From the NCBI RefSeq assembly GCF_001613125.1, contig NZ_BDBT01000012.1:142943-206942 (forward strand): DNA of 64,000 nt, given 5' to 3'. Source of the stretch: Nocardia shimofusensis NBRC 100134 (GTDB lineage Bacteria; Actinomycetota; Actinomycetes; Mycobacteriales; Mycobacteriaceae). The first letter of the stretch is position 1, and each line of letters opens with the position of its first letter. The notes beneath the pieces were generated by a model. That model searched no databases. It saw only the letters and a program-made list of their open reading frames with translations, and was not told the DNA's origin. Positions 37,439 to 46,261 of this stretch are shown here, piece after piece. The translations under genes were made by a program, and so were the position numbers.

Positions 37439-38634
37439 CCGGCGCTGACACCCAGGTGCTGCGCACCGTCGGGCTGGTGGTGCGCAGGGAATTCCTGGCC
37501 CAGGTGGGCGCCAAGGCGTATCGGTGGAGTCTGCTGTTGATGAGCCTGGCGGTGGTGGTTGCCGCGGTGGTGTATTCGGCGCTGGCCGACGACGGGCCGG
37601 AGCGCATCGATGTGGCGGTCGTCGGCGCCGGAACCGCTCTGGCCGAACATCTGCCGGAGATCGCGCGGACGGCCGGTCTGGACATGCATGTCCAGGACGA
37701 TGTCGACGAAGAACGCGCGCAGTTCGGGTTGCAGTCGGGAGCCTTCGACGTCGCCGTGGGGCCGACCGGCGACCGGACGTATTCCGTGGTCGTCGGACGG
37801 TCGCTCGACCCGGAACTGGCCGCGGTGCTCTCGGAAGCGATCCGCGCCGAAGTGGTGAACGAAGTGCTGGCCGACTACAGCGTGGACAGTGACGCCGCCC
37901 TCGCCGAGATCGCCGACATCGCTATCACGGTCGTCGCGTTGGATCCGCCCGATCCGCAGGAGAGCGAGCGGATGAGCATGGCGTGGGTGGCCTTGCTGCT
38001 GTTGTTCACCACCGTGCTCACCTTCGGTGTGTACGTGGCGATCGGCGTGGTGGAGGAGAAATCGACGCGGGTGGCCGAACTGCTGCTGGCCACCATCCGG
38101 CCGATCCATCTGATGTGGGGCAAGGTGCTCGGCATCGGTGCGTCGGCACTGCTGCAGGTCGCGGTGATCGGTGCGGCGGGACTGGTGGCGGGTCGAGTGG
38201 TCGGCCTGATCACCCTGACCGGGACAGCGGTCTCGGTCTTCGCGGCCACGTTGGTGTGGGCGCTGCTCGGCTATCTGCTGTTCTCGCTGATGTACGCGGC
38301 GGCGGGTTCGTTGGTATCGCGGCAGGAGGAGGTGCAGGGCGTCACCACGCCGTTGATGCTGCTGGTCATATTCTCGTACCTGATCAGCATCGCCGCTGTC
38401 GGCAGCCCGGACGGCACGATCGCCCGCGTCGCCGGCTGGGTGCCGCCGGTCTCGGCGTTCGTCATGCCGGTCCGGACGGCCTCCGGCGAGGTCGAGATTT
38501 GGGAAATGGCCGGATCGGCGCTGGTGATGCTGCTCGCCTGCGCGCTCGTGGCCTGGGTGGCCGCGCGGGTGTACACGCGCAGCATCCTGCACACCGGATC
38601 ACGGTTGTCGTGGCGGGCGGCGCTCACCCGATGA
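37435..38634 (+). CDS. ABC-2 type permease (NatB-like)
   Basis: A 399-residue membrane protein. One N-terminal helix (about residues 28-50) precedes a large extracytoplasmic domain (about 55-175). Five further helices fall between 180 and 385, the NatB/ABC2_membrane_3 layout. EEKSTRVAELLLATIRP is the conserved cytoplasmic coupling region. With the ATPase it may export Na+, a drug or a lipid; substrate unknown. The ATG overlaps the ATPase stop. Its 3' end overlaps the end of the convergent hydrogenase-locus gene by 36 bases. Confidence 0.9.
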   Translation: MTGADTQVLRTVGLVVRREFLAQVGAKAYRWSLLLMSLAVVVAAVVYSALADDGPERIDVAVVGAGTALAEHLPEIARTAGLDMHVQDDVDEERAQFGLQSGAFDVAVGPTGDRTYSVVVGRSLDPELAAVLSEAIRAEVVNEVLADYSVDSDAALAEIADIAITVVALDPPDPQESERMSMAWVALLLLFTTVLTFGVYVAIGVVEEKSTRVAELLLATIRPIHLMWGKVLGIGASALLQVAVIGAAGLVAGRVVGLITLTGTAVSVFAATLVWALLGYLLFSLMYAAAGSLVSRQEEVQGVTTPLMLLVIFSYLISIAAVGSPDGTIARVAGWVPPVSAFVMPVRTASGEVEIWEMAGSALVMLLACALVAWVAARVYTRSILHTGSRLSWRAALTR

Positions 38635-39405
38635 ACCCCCACTCCGATGAAGGGCAGCCGCCGCCCTTTCGAGTCTGCGATTGGTGGCCCGCAGCTGCCG
38701 CTCGGTGCTGACCACCAGCGATCGGGCTCGGGCGGGTGTCAACCGGCCGCACAACCGGTCCCAGTGCAGTGCGACCAGCTGACCGGGCGCCGCGTCGGGC
38801 ACCGCGGAGAAGCCGTCCGTCCACACCGGGATCAACCGCGTCTCGCGTGTGCTCAGCGCCAGCCGGTGGCCGTCGAACTCCAGCCGCGGGCATTCGACCA
38901 CGACGTGGTCGTCCGCCCGCGCCCGGATCGTGCCCCAGTTGATCCGGCAGTTGTCGAGCACGCGTACCGGATGGTCGCCGCCCCGGCCGAGCAGGCGGGT
39001 CCAGGGATAGACACCGAAGACGTGAAAACAGTGATTCGCGGCCGCCTCCTCGATCAGCGAGCCGTCGGTGAGGTACTTCCAGTACTGCCCCGCGGCCGGA
39101 CCGATCACCGCCAGCAACTCGGCGACGAAGGTCGCCGGGTCCAGCCGCGCACCGATGCCGCCTCCGAGCCAATACGACTCGACCAGGCGATGATCCAGTG
39201 CATCGTCGATACCGGTCATGCGCGACATGACCTGCAGATAGGGCCAAGCTCCGGTGAAGCTGCGTGCGACGGCTCGCACTTCCTCGGCCGACCCGTCACG
39301 CAGTGCCGTTGTTCCCGACGGGCCGCAGTACCCCAACGCATTCGGCGCGTATGCGAACCGGGCGAACATGTCCGCTCCCCGGGTCGCCGCGGCACGCGTG
39401 TTCAC
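38599..39405 (-). CDS. Conserved protein of the hydrogenase locus (DUF6390-like)
   Basis: A 268-residue protein from GTG 39405, overlapping the nickel permease stop (GTGA). It starts MFARFAYAPNALGYCGP after a 12-residue lead and contains CFHVFGVYPWTRLLGRG and DNCRINWG. I associate it from memory with DUF6390, seen beside actinobacterial hyp genes. No cofactor motif is obvious; Cys27, and Cys residues near 125 and 152, are spread out. Its place at the end of the hyp operon suggests a role in maturation or assembly (inference). Confidence 0.65.
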   Translation of the reverse strand: MNTRAAATRGADMFARFAYAPNALGYCGPSGTTALRDGSAEEVRAVARSFTGAWPYLQVMSRMTGIDDALDHRLVESYWLGGGIGARLDPATFVAELLAVIGPAAGQYWKYLTDGSLIEEAAANHCFHVFGVYPWTRLLGRGGDHPVRVLDNCRINWGTIRARADDHVVVECPRLEFDGHRLALSTRETRLIPVWTDGFSAVPDAAPGQLVALHWDRLCGRLTPARARSLVVSTERQLRATNRRLERAAAALHRSGGSSGERRPPRQP

Positions 39406-40505
39406 GAATCCACCGGTGATCCGGGCTGCCAGCGCTGCTCGACATCACCGAAACGCCAGACCGCCACCGCGATCACCCAGGTGAGAACGAACAATCCGAC
39501 GATGATGAAACCCATTGCCCCGAGATCGAGTTCGCCTACCCAGGCCAGCGGTCCCGAGGTGAGGTCGAGCTTCTCGGTCATGATCGAGATGATCTCCTGT
39601 GCGCCGATCAACAGCGCCACCGCGACCGACAGGCCGGTGACCACGATGTTGTAGTAGACCTTGCGCACCGGTCCGGCGAATGCCCACCCGTAGGCGTAGT
39701 TCATGAATGTCCCGTTCAGCGCGTCGAACAGCGCCATTCCCGCCGAGAAGAGCACGGGCAGAACCAGAATCGCGTACCACGGCAGGTCGGTGGCCGCCGC
39801 GCCGCCCGCGATGACCAGCAGACCTACCTCGGTGACGGTGTCGAAGCCGAGCCCGAACAGCAATCCGACCGGGTACATCTGCCAGGGTGCGCGGACCGCG
39901 CGCATCAGCGGGCCGAACACCCGGTTCAGCGCGCCTCGATCGGTGAGGTGGCGTTCGAGTTCCGCCTCGTCGAAACGGCCCTGCCGCATTCCGCGGAATA
40001 CCCGCCATATCCCGATCAGGGAGATCAGGTTCAGCAGTCCGATCAGGATCAGGAAGGTGCCCGAGACACCGGTGCCGAAGACTCCGGTCCACTGCTGTAG
40101 CCGCGAGTTCTCGTCCTGGAGGTTGGCCGCGAGCGCCTTCACGCCGGCCGCCAGCAGGGCGACGAGGACGAAGACGATGGTGGAGTGGCCCAGCGCGAAC
40201 CAGAATCCGACCGACATCGGTTTCCGGTTCTCCGCCAGGAGTTTCCTGGTCGCGTTGTCGATGGCGGCGATGTGGTCGACATCGAACGCGTGCCGCGCGC
40301 CCAGGGTATAGGCGGTGATCCCGAGACCGACGCCGAAAACCGCGCCGTCCACGAGGTAGCCGCCGGGAACGACGAGGAACAGCAGTGTCGCGAACCCGAG
40401 CAGGTGCAGCGCGACAACGGTGAGGGTCATGCCCGTGACGCTGCGCCGCTGCGCCGGGTCCAGTTTCGACCAGCCGGCCCGCACGGCCGCCGCTGATATC
40501 CGCAC
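39402..40505 (-). CDS. nicT: Nickel permease of the NiCoT family
   Basis: A 367-residue, 8-helix transporter. RHAFDVDHIAAIDN in the second helix region is the HX4DH Ni/Co signature. LGFDTVTEVGLL and the later LFDALNGTFMNYAYGWAF are the other family signatures. It imports Ni2+ for the hydrogenase active site. GTG 40505 (MRISAAAVRAG) has GAGG 9 bases upstream; a longer frame to 40658 is rejected because the added residues look non-coding. It sits directly downstream of hypE. Confidence 0.9.
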   Translation of the reverse strand: MRISAAAVRAGWSKLDPAQRRSVTGMTLTVVALHLLGFATLLFLVVPGGYLVDGAVFGVGLGITAYTLGARHAFDVDHIAAIDNATRKLLAENRKPMSVGFWFALGHSTIVFVLVALLAAGVKALAANLQDENSRLQQWTGVFGTGVSGTFLILIGLLNLISLIGIWRVFRGMRQGRFDEAELERHLTDRGALNRVFGPLMRAVRAPWQMYPVGLLFGLGFDTVTEVGLLVIAGGAAATDLPWYAILVLPVLFSAGMALFDALNGTFMNYAYGWAFAGPVRKVYYNIVVTGLSVAVALLIGAQEIISIMTEKLDLTSGPLAWVGELDLGAMGFIIVGLFVLTWVIAVAVWRFGDVEQRWQPGSPVDS

Positions 40506-40557
40506 TGTCGGGCACCTCGTTTCTCTCCCGGATCGGCGGACCGGACGACCCGCCGCG

Positions 40558-41640
40558 TCAGCATATGCGCGGCAATTGCTCCCCGGCCGGTAGATCCACC
40601 ACCCGGGTACCGCCGAGCGCGGTCCGCGCCACCACCATTCCCGGATGCTCCTCGACACAGACGCCGATCACCGCCGCGTGGGCCCCCAGCGGGTGTGCGC
40701 GCATCGCCTCCAGCACCCGGTCCGCGTCCTCGGGAGCTACGAAGGCGATCAATTTGCCTTCGTTGGCCACGTACATCGGGTCGAGGCCGAGCAGCCCGCA
40801 GGCGTCGCGCACCGCGGCGGGCACCGGCAGCGCCGTCTCGTCCAGCGAGACCCCGATACCGGCGGCGCGGGCGATCTCGTTCAACGTGGCCGCCACGCCA
40901 CCCCGGGTCGGATCGCGCAATGTGTGCACGTCCGCGCCGCTGTTCAGCATCGCAGCCACCAGACCGTTGAGCGGTGCGGTGTCGCTGAGCACCGTCGTCC
41001 CGAACTCGAGCCCCTCCCGGCAGCTCATCACGGCGATACCGTGCACCCCGATATCGCCGTTGATCAGGACGATATCGCCCGGCCGCGCGCGCTGGGGCCG
41101 GATATCGACGTCGCCGTCGATGATGCCGATACCGGTCGTGTTGACGAAGATGCCGTCACCGTGCCCGGCGTCGACCACCTTGGTGTCGCCGGTCACCAAG
41201 GTCACTCCCGCGGCCGACGCCGCGGTGCCGATCGCCTGGGCGACAGCGGCGATCTCGGACAGCGCGGTGCCCTCCTCGAGGATGAACGCGGTGGACAGCA
41301 CCAGCGGGCGAGCGCCGGCCATCGCCAGATCGTTGACGGTGCCGTTCACGGCCAGTTCGCCGAGCGAACCGCCGGGAAACGTGCGCGGCTTCACGACGAA
41401 GGAGTCGGTCGAGAACGCGAGCCGGGTATCGCCGACCGTGACCACGGCGGAGTCCCCCAGACCCGCGTCGGCCGCGGGACCGAAGGCGGGCAGGAACAGA
41501 TGCTCGATCAGTTCGCCCGACATCGCCCCGCCGCCGCCGTGACCCATCACGATATTCGGCGAATCGCGCAACGGCATCGGGCAGACCCACCCGTCCACAT
41601 CGATCGTCGCCGGTGCGGGCACGATCGGATCCTCACGCAT
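40558..41640 (-). CDS. hypE: Hydrogenase maturation protein HypE (thiocyanate-forming dehydratase)
   Basis: A 360-residue PurM-fold ATPase. It ends in PRIC, the exact C-terminal Cys tail to which HypF transfers the carbamoyl group, dehydrated by HypE to the cyano ligand of the active-site iron. [13 protein letters not shown] near residue 34 and [17 protein letters not shown] near 243 are family motifs. It overlaps the end of hypD by 8 bases. Length is typical. Confidence 0.96.
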   Translation of the reverse strand: MREDPIVPAPATIDVDGWVCPMPLRDSPNIVMGHGGGGAMSGELIEHLFLPAFGPAADAGLGDSAVVTVGDTRLAFSTDSFVVKPRTFPGGSLGELAVNGTVNDLAMAGARPLVLSTAFILEEGTALSEIAAVAQAIGTAASAAGVTLVTGDTKVVDAGHGDGIFVNTTGIGIIDGDVDIRPQRARPGDIVLINGDIGVHGIAVMSCREGLEFGTTVLSDTAPLNGLVAAMLNSGADVHTLRDPTRGGVAATLNEIARAAGIGVSLDETALPVPAAVRDACGLLGLDPMYVANEGKLIAFVAPEDADRVLEAMRAHPLGAHAAVIGVCVEEHPGMVVARTALGGTRVVDLPAGEQLPRIC

Positions 41641-42745
41641 GGGCCACCTCCGCGGGCTGGTCCAGGCGACGGTAGAGGTAGTAGGCGGCGCACGCGCCTT
41701 CCGAGGACACCATGGTGGCGCCCAGCGGGTTGCGCGGTGTGCACTGCGTGCCGAACGCGGCGCACTCGTGGGGTTTGATCAGGCCCTGCAGTACCTCGCC
41801 CGATCGGCAGACCGCCGATTCGGCGGTGCGCAGATCGCCGACGGAGAAGCGGTATTCGGCATCGTAGTCGCGGTAGCGTGGCGAGAGCCGCCACCCGCTG
41901 TCCGGTATCACCCCGATGCCGCGCCAGGCTCGGTCGGTGACCTCGAAGACATCGGCCAGCATGGCCTTGGCGGCCGGATTGCCCTCCTCCGACACCGCCC
42001 GCGGATAGGCGTTCTCCACCTCGTGACGGCCAGACTCCAGCTGCGCCACGGTGCGCCGGATCCCTTCCAGGATGTCGAGTGGTTCGAAACCCGTGACCAC
42101 CATGGGGACCTCGTAGCGCTGCGCCAGCGGCGGATATTCCTGGGTGCCCATCACCGAGCACACGTGTCCGGCCAGCAGAAAGGCCTGTACCCGGCACTGC
42201 GGCGACTCCATGATCGCGGCGATCGCCGGTGGCACCAGCACATGCGAGACCAGCAGTGAGAAGTTCTCGATGCCCAGCCGCCGGGCCTGGTACACGGTCA
42301 TCGCGTTGGCGGGGGCGGTGGTCTCGAAGCCGATACCGAAGAAGACGACCTGCCGATCCGGGTTGGCTCTGGCCAGTTCCAGTGCGTCCAGCGGCGAGTA
42401 GACGACTCGGACGTCCCCGCCTTCGCTCTTGACGCGGAACAGATCCTTCTTGCTGCCCGGGACCCGGAGCATATCGCCGAACGAACAGAAGATGACCCCG
42501 GGCCGCGCGGCGATCTCGAGCGCCTTGTCGATCACCTCGAGCGGTGTGACGCACACCGGGCAGCCGGGGCCGTGGATCATCTCGATCCGGTCGGGCAGTA
42601 ATTGGTCGATCCCGTGCCGGATGATCGAATGCGTCTGCCCGCCACACACTTCCATGATCGCCCAGCGGCGGTCGGTAGTGGCGCGGATCCGTTCGAGAAG
42701 ACGCTTGGCCAGCTCCGGATCGCTGAATTCGTCGAGATATTTCAT
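41633..42745 (-). CDS. hypD: Hydrogenase maturation protein HypD (Fe(CN)2CO scaffold)
   Basis: A 370-residue protein with the HypD motifs: [14 protein letters not shown] (about 34), [11 protein letters not shown] (about 60) and the C-terminal Fe-S cysteines in [20 protein letters not shown]. It accepts cyanide from HypE and builds Fe(CN)2CO with HypC. The ATG has GAGGAG upstream and overlaps the hypC stop. Confidence 0.96.
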   Translation of the reverse strand: MKYLDEFSDPELAKRLLERIRATTDRRWAIMEVCGGQTHSIIRHGIDQLLPDRIEMIHGPGCPVCVTPLEVIDKALEIAARPGVIFCSFGDMLRVPGSKKDLFRVKSEGGDVRVVYSPLDALELARANPDRQVVFFGIGFETTAPANAMTVYQARRLGIENFSLLVSHVLVPPAIAAIMESPQCRVQAFLLAGHVCSVMGTQEYPPLAQRYEVPMVVTGFEPLDILEGIRRTVAQLESGRHEVENAYPRAVSEEGNPAAKAMLADVFEVTDRAWRGIGVIPDSGWRLSPRYRDYDAEYRFSVGDLRTAESAVCRSGEVLQGLIKPHECAAFGTQCTPRNPLGATMVSSEGACAAYYLYRRLDQPAEVAHA

Positions 42746-43077
42746 GACTCCTCCTCGGGGGCACGCTCGGGGGGACGCTGGTATGCCTTCTCCGGGTTCT
42801 CCTCTCCCGCCTGCGCGGCCGCGACGGCGAAACCGTCCGCGAATTCCTCCTTCAGCACGCCGAGGTGTTCGAACTCGGCCAGGGTCTGCAGCGCGGACTC
42901 CTCGTCCAGCCGCTGGATGGCGAACCCGACGTGCACGACGACGTAGTCGCCGATCGCCGCGTCCGGGATGTACTGCAGGCATACGTCCTTGTGCACGCCG
43001 CCGAAGTCGACGACCGACATCAGGGTGCCGTCACGCTCCTCGAGGCTGAGCACCTTTCCGGGAACTGCCAGGCACAT
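42742..43077 (-). CDS. hypC: HypC-family maturation chaperone (long form)
   Basis: A 111-residue protein starting [14 protein letters not shown]. Cys2 is the iron-ligand residue of HypC. The fold core is residues 1-75. A C-terminal tail of about 35 charged residues ([19 protein letters not shown]) makes it longer than usual HypC. It lies next to hypD, its scaffold partner, and differs from the second HypC at 45362, so the two may serve different steps. Confidence 0.93.
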   Translation of the reverse strand: MCLAVPGKVLSLEERDGTLMSVVDFGGVHKDVCLQYIPDAAIGDYVVVHVGFAIQRLDEESALQTLAEFEHLGVLKEEFADGFAVAAAQAGEENPEKAYQRPPERAPEEES

Positions 43078-43094
43078 ATCTGCTCCTTCTCCGC

Positions 43095-45365
43095 TCAGCC
43101 CGCGGCGACCGCGAGCACCTGACCGAATGCGAGGCCACCGTCGTTGGGTGGCAGTCTGCTGTGCGTGAGCACGGTGAATCCGTTGTCGCGCAGCAGTTTT
43201 CGGGAACCGGACAGCAGCAGTGCGTTCTGGAACACGCCGCCCGAGAGCGCCACGACCCGGTCCACCGCCGCGAACTCCCACGCGATATCGAGCACCAGCC
43301 GCGCGACGGCGGCGTGGAAGCGGGCGCCGATCGTCGCCGCCGGAACGCCGGCCGCCGCGTCGGCGACGACCGCGGCGATCACCGGGCCGGGGTCGATCAG
43401 CGCGGGGTCCGCACCGGAACCGACCGTGAACCGGTACGAGACCTCACCGGGATCGCCGTGGCGGGAGAGCCCTTCGAGTTCGATGGCCGCCTGTGCCTCG
43501 TAGTCCACGACGTGGCGGACCCCGGCCAGCGAGGACACCGCGTCGAACAATCTGCCCATGCTGGAGGTCGGCACACAGCCCAGCCCGGTGCCGAACTGGT
43601 GCGCGAGCACCGCGCGTTCCTCGGCCGGGCAGGCGGCCACCGACGGGATCGCAGGCGACCAGTCGATACCGGCGGCCCGCAGATGCGCCAGCGCCATGCG
43701 GTACGGCCGGTGCACCGACGTGTCGCCACCGGCCAGCGGCACGTATTTCAGGTGGGCCAGCCGCTGGTAGCCCTTGTATCCCGCGGCGAGGATCTCCCCG
43801 CCCCACACCGCGCCGTCGGGTCCGAACCCGGTGCCGTCGAAGGCGATTCCGAGGACGGTATCGGTCATACCGAGCCCGTGCTCACCCATGACGGCGGCGA
43901 TATGCGCGTGGTGGTGCTGGACGGTGCGCACCGGGCGCTCGCCCGCGTGCCTGTGCGCCCACCCGGTGGACCGATAGCCCGGATGCGCGTCGGCGACGAG
44001 TTGGGCAGGGCGCACTCCGGTCAGCTCCTCCAGGTGCTGTTGCGTGGCGTCGAAAGCGCGCAGGGTCGCCAGATCGTCCATATCGCCGACATGCTGGCTC
44101 AGCCAGGCGTAGCGGCCGTCGGCGACGGCACAGACATTCTTCAGATCGGCGCCCACGGCGAGTGTCGGCGGCAGTGGCGCCGGAAGGGCCAGTGGCAGCG
44201 GCGCATAGCCGCGCGAGCGGCGTACCGGTGACTCGATGCCGTCGACCAGGCGCACCACCGAATCGTCACACGGCACCAGGATGCGGCGGTCGTGCCACAA
44301 CCACCCGTCCGCCAGCCCGGTGAGGCGCTCGCGCGCATCCGCGTCGTCGTAGCAGATCGGTTCACTGCTGCGGTTGCCCGAGGTCATCACCAGCACATCC
44401 GGGCCGACCGGGTCGCCGGCCAGGCCGAACAGCAGCGCGTGCAGCGGGGTGTAGGCCAGCATCACACCGAGGTCGGGGTTGCCGGGCGCGACGGACTCGG
44501 CGAGCGGTCTGTCCCCGCGGGCGAGCAGCACGATGGGCCGCTGCGGGCCGGTCAGCAGTCCGGCGGCCGCGGAGTCGACGACCGCGATCTCGCGCGCGAG
44601 CGCCACATCCGGCGCCATCACGGCGAAAGGCTTGCCGCCCCGGCGTTTACGGCGCCGCAGTTCGGCCACCGCCGCCTCGTTCGCCGCGTCGCAGGCCAGG
44701 TGATAGCCCCCGATGCCCTTCACCGCCAGAATTCCGCCCGACCGCAAGAGTTCGCGGGCCGTGGCGAGCGGCTCGCCACGGCCTGGTCCGGTGTAGAACA
44801 GGCGCGGGCCGCACTCGGGGCAGGCGATCGGCTGCGCGTGGAAACGGCGGTCGGTGGGATCGTGGTATTCGCGGGCGCAGCGGTCGCACATCGGGAAGTC
44901 GGCCATGGAGGTGCGGGCCCGGTCGTAGGGCAACGCGGCGATGATGGTGAACCGGGGACCGCAGTTGGTGCAGTTCACGAACGGGTGGCGGTACCGCCGG
45001 TCGGACGGATCGCGCAGTTCCGCCTCACATGCGGCGCAGAGGGCCATATCCGGTGAGGCGAGGGTGCGGCCGTCGCCGCGAGTGGTGTCGGCGATGTGGA
45101 ATCCGGTACCGCCCCGCACCGGGATCTCGGAGCGCTCCACCGATTCGACGACCGCCAGCGGTGGCGGCGAGCACCGCAGCCGCCGCTCGAATTCGGCCAG
45201 ATCCGCCGGTGTGCCCTCGGTTTCGACGATGACGCCACTGCTGTCGTTGGATACCCGCCCGCTCAGCGACAGCTCGGCCGCGGTGGTGTAGACGAACGGC
45301 CGGAAGCCCACGCCCTGCACCACACCGCGCACCACGAACCGGCGGCGGGCCCGGCCGGCGGTCAC
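43095..45365 (-). CDS. hypF: Carbamoyltransferase HypF
   Basis: A 756-residue multi-domain protein. The acylphosphatase-like domain is at 8-95 (VVQGVGFRPFVY). Two zinc fingers follow, CAACEAEL...CTNCG and CDRCAREY...CPECG (about 108-185). Next come a YrdC-like domain (about 200-385) and a Kae1-like domain with QHHHAHIAAVMGEH (about 460). It makes carbamoyl-adenylate from carbamoyl phosphate and loads HypE. The GTG start overlaps the upstream hypC stop. Full length. Confidence 0.96.
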   Translation of the reverse strand: MTAGRARRRFVVRGVVQGVGFRPFVYTTAAELSLSGRVSNDSSGVIVETEGTPADLAEFERRLRCSPPPLAVVESVERSEIPVRGGTGFHIADTTRGDGRTLASPDMALCAACEAELRDPSDRRYRHPFVNCTNCGPRFTIIAALPYDRARTSMADFPMCDRCAREYHDPTDRRFHAQPIACPECGPRLFYTGPGRGEPLATARELLRSGGILAVKGIGGYHLACDAANEAAVAELRRRKRRGGKPFAVMAPDVALAREIAVVDSAAAGLLTGPQRPIVLLARGDRPLAESVAPGNPDLGVMLAYTPLHALLFGLAGDPVGPDVLVMTSGNRSSEPICYDDADARERLTGLADGWLWHDRRILVPCDDSVVRLVDGIESPVRRSRGYAPLPLALPAPLPPTLAVGADLKNVCAVADGRYAWLSQHVGDMDDLATLRAFDATQQHLEELTGVRPAQLVADAHPGYRSTGWAHRHAGERPVRTVQHHHAHIAAVMGEHGLGMTDTVLGIAFDGTGFGPDGAVWGGEILAAGYKGYQRLAHLKYVPLAGGDTSVHRPYRMALAHLRAAGIDWSPAIPSVAACPAEERAVLAHQFGTGLGCVPTSSMGRLFDAVSSLAGVRHVVDYEAQAAIELEGLSRHGDPGEVSYRFTVGSGADPALIDPGPVIAAVVADAAAGVPAATIGARFHAAVARLVLDIAWEFAAVDRVVALSGGVFQNALLLSGSRKLLRDNGFTVLTHSRLPPNDGGLAFGQVLAVAAG

Positions 45366-45604
45366 GGCTGCTCACCACTGCCGAGCATGCGCAACCCGGA
45401 CATGGCCGCGGCCGCACCGGCCGCGTCGGTCTTCTCGATCCCGAAGCCCATGTGGATGATCACCCAATCGCCGGGGCCGACCGGATCGTCCTCGAGCAGC
45501 CCGATGTTCACCCGTCGCTTCTCACCGGAGACATCGACGAGGGCGATCTGGCCGTAGTAGCCGTCCGGTATCTCGAGCACCAGGCCGGGAATTCCGAGGC
45601 ACAT
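45362..45604 (-). CDS. hypC: Second HypC-family chaperone (short form)
   Basis: An 80-residue HypC/HybG protein starting MCLGIPGLVLEI, with the functional Cys2. AGGAGG lies just upstream of the ATG. It is between the maturation protease and hypF. Duplicate HypC proteins often divide into one that docks with HypD and one that escorts the large subunit. Which does which here is unknown. Confidence 0.93.
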   Translation of the reverse strand: MCLGIPGLVLEIPDGYYGQIALVDVSGEKRRVNIGLLEDDPVGPGDWVIIHMGFGIEKTDAAGAAAAMSGLRMLGSGEQP

Positions 45605-45606
45605 CC

Positions 45607-46083
45607 TCACACCTCCTGCTTGGTCCGCAGCAGATCGGCCACCACGCGCCGCGCCGCGCGCACCGCCGGGTCCACCGCCGCCGCGACCTGATCGGACAGA
45701 CCGATCCGCTCCTCGGTCGACACCACCCGACAGCCGACGACGACGGTGGGCGGCACTGTGCCGCCCAGGGCCCGCACGGCCGCGAAGACGGCCGCCGGAT
45801 GCATGGCGTGCGCGTCGAGCCGAGGGGTGTCGGCGTCGTCGGGTTCGGCTCGCAACACCTCGACCTGTCCGGGCGTTCCCTGTCCGGGCAGCGCGTCGAT
45901 CAGCACCAGTGCATCCCATTCCGCCAGCAGGTCGTAGGCCAAGTGCATGCCGCGGATGCCGTAATCGACCACCCGCACGCGCGGCTCCTCGTCGAAGCGC
46001 AGCCTACGCGCCACCTCGGAGCCGAATCCGTCGTCGCCGAGAAAGATGTTGCCGATCCCGGCGACCAGTATCCGATCCGCCAT
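45607..46083 (-). CDS. Hydrogenase maturation endopeptidase (HyaD/HupD family)
   Basis: A 158-residue protease. GIGNIFLGDDGFG holds the first metal ligand (Asp or Glu near residue 17), VDYGIRGMHLAYDL the second, and the His near 93 (LDAHAMHP) the third; these residues bind nickel in the precursor. It would cut the large subunit after His576 in DPCLPCGVH once nickel is in place. It lies in the locus that encodes that subunit. Confidence 0.92.
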   Translation of the reverse strand: MADRILVAGIGNIFLGDDGFGSEVARRLRFDEEPRVRVVDYGIRGMHLAYDLLAEWDALVLIDALPGQGTPGQVEVLRAEPDDADTPRLDAHAMHPAAVFAAVRALGGTVPPTVVVGCRVVSTEERIGLSDQVAAAVDPAVRAARRVVADLLRTKQEV

Positions 46084-46084
46084 C

Positions 46085-46204
46085 TCACATACGGCGAATT
46101 CGCAGGTAACGGCGCATATCCGGCACCGACCGGACGCCGATGTACACGCCGATCGCCGCCACCACCGCGACGATTCCGGTCGCGATCATTCCCACGGTTG
46201 CCAT
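46085..46204 (-). CDS. 39-residue membrane microprotein of the hydrogenase locus (DUF6893-like)
   Basis: A 39-residue protein with one transmembrane helix (about residues 5-24, GMIATGIVAVVAAIGVYIG) and a basic tail ending VPDMRRYLRIRRM. AGGAAGG lies 8 bases before the ATG. The composition matches what I recall as DUF6893, small actinobacterial proteins with this same Arg-rich end. It is encoded between the 551-residue protein and the maturation protease. A membrane anchor for the otherwise soluble hydrogenase is possible (inference). Confidence 0.75.
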   Translation of the reverse strand: MATVGMIATGIVAVVAAIGVYIGVRSVPDMRRYLRIRRM

Positions 46205-46261
46205 TGGTCGGCCTTCCTTTCCGTTGTCTCGGGCCGCCGATGCCGCCGACCGGCAGACGGG

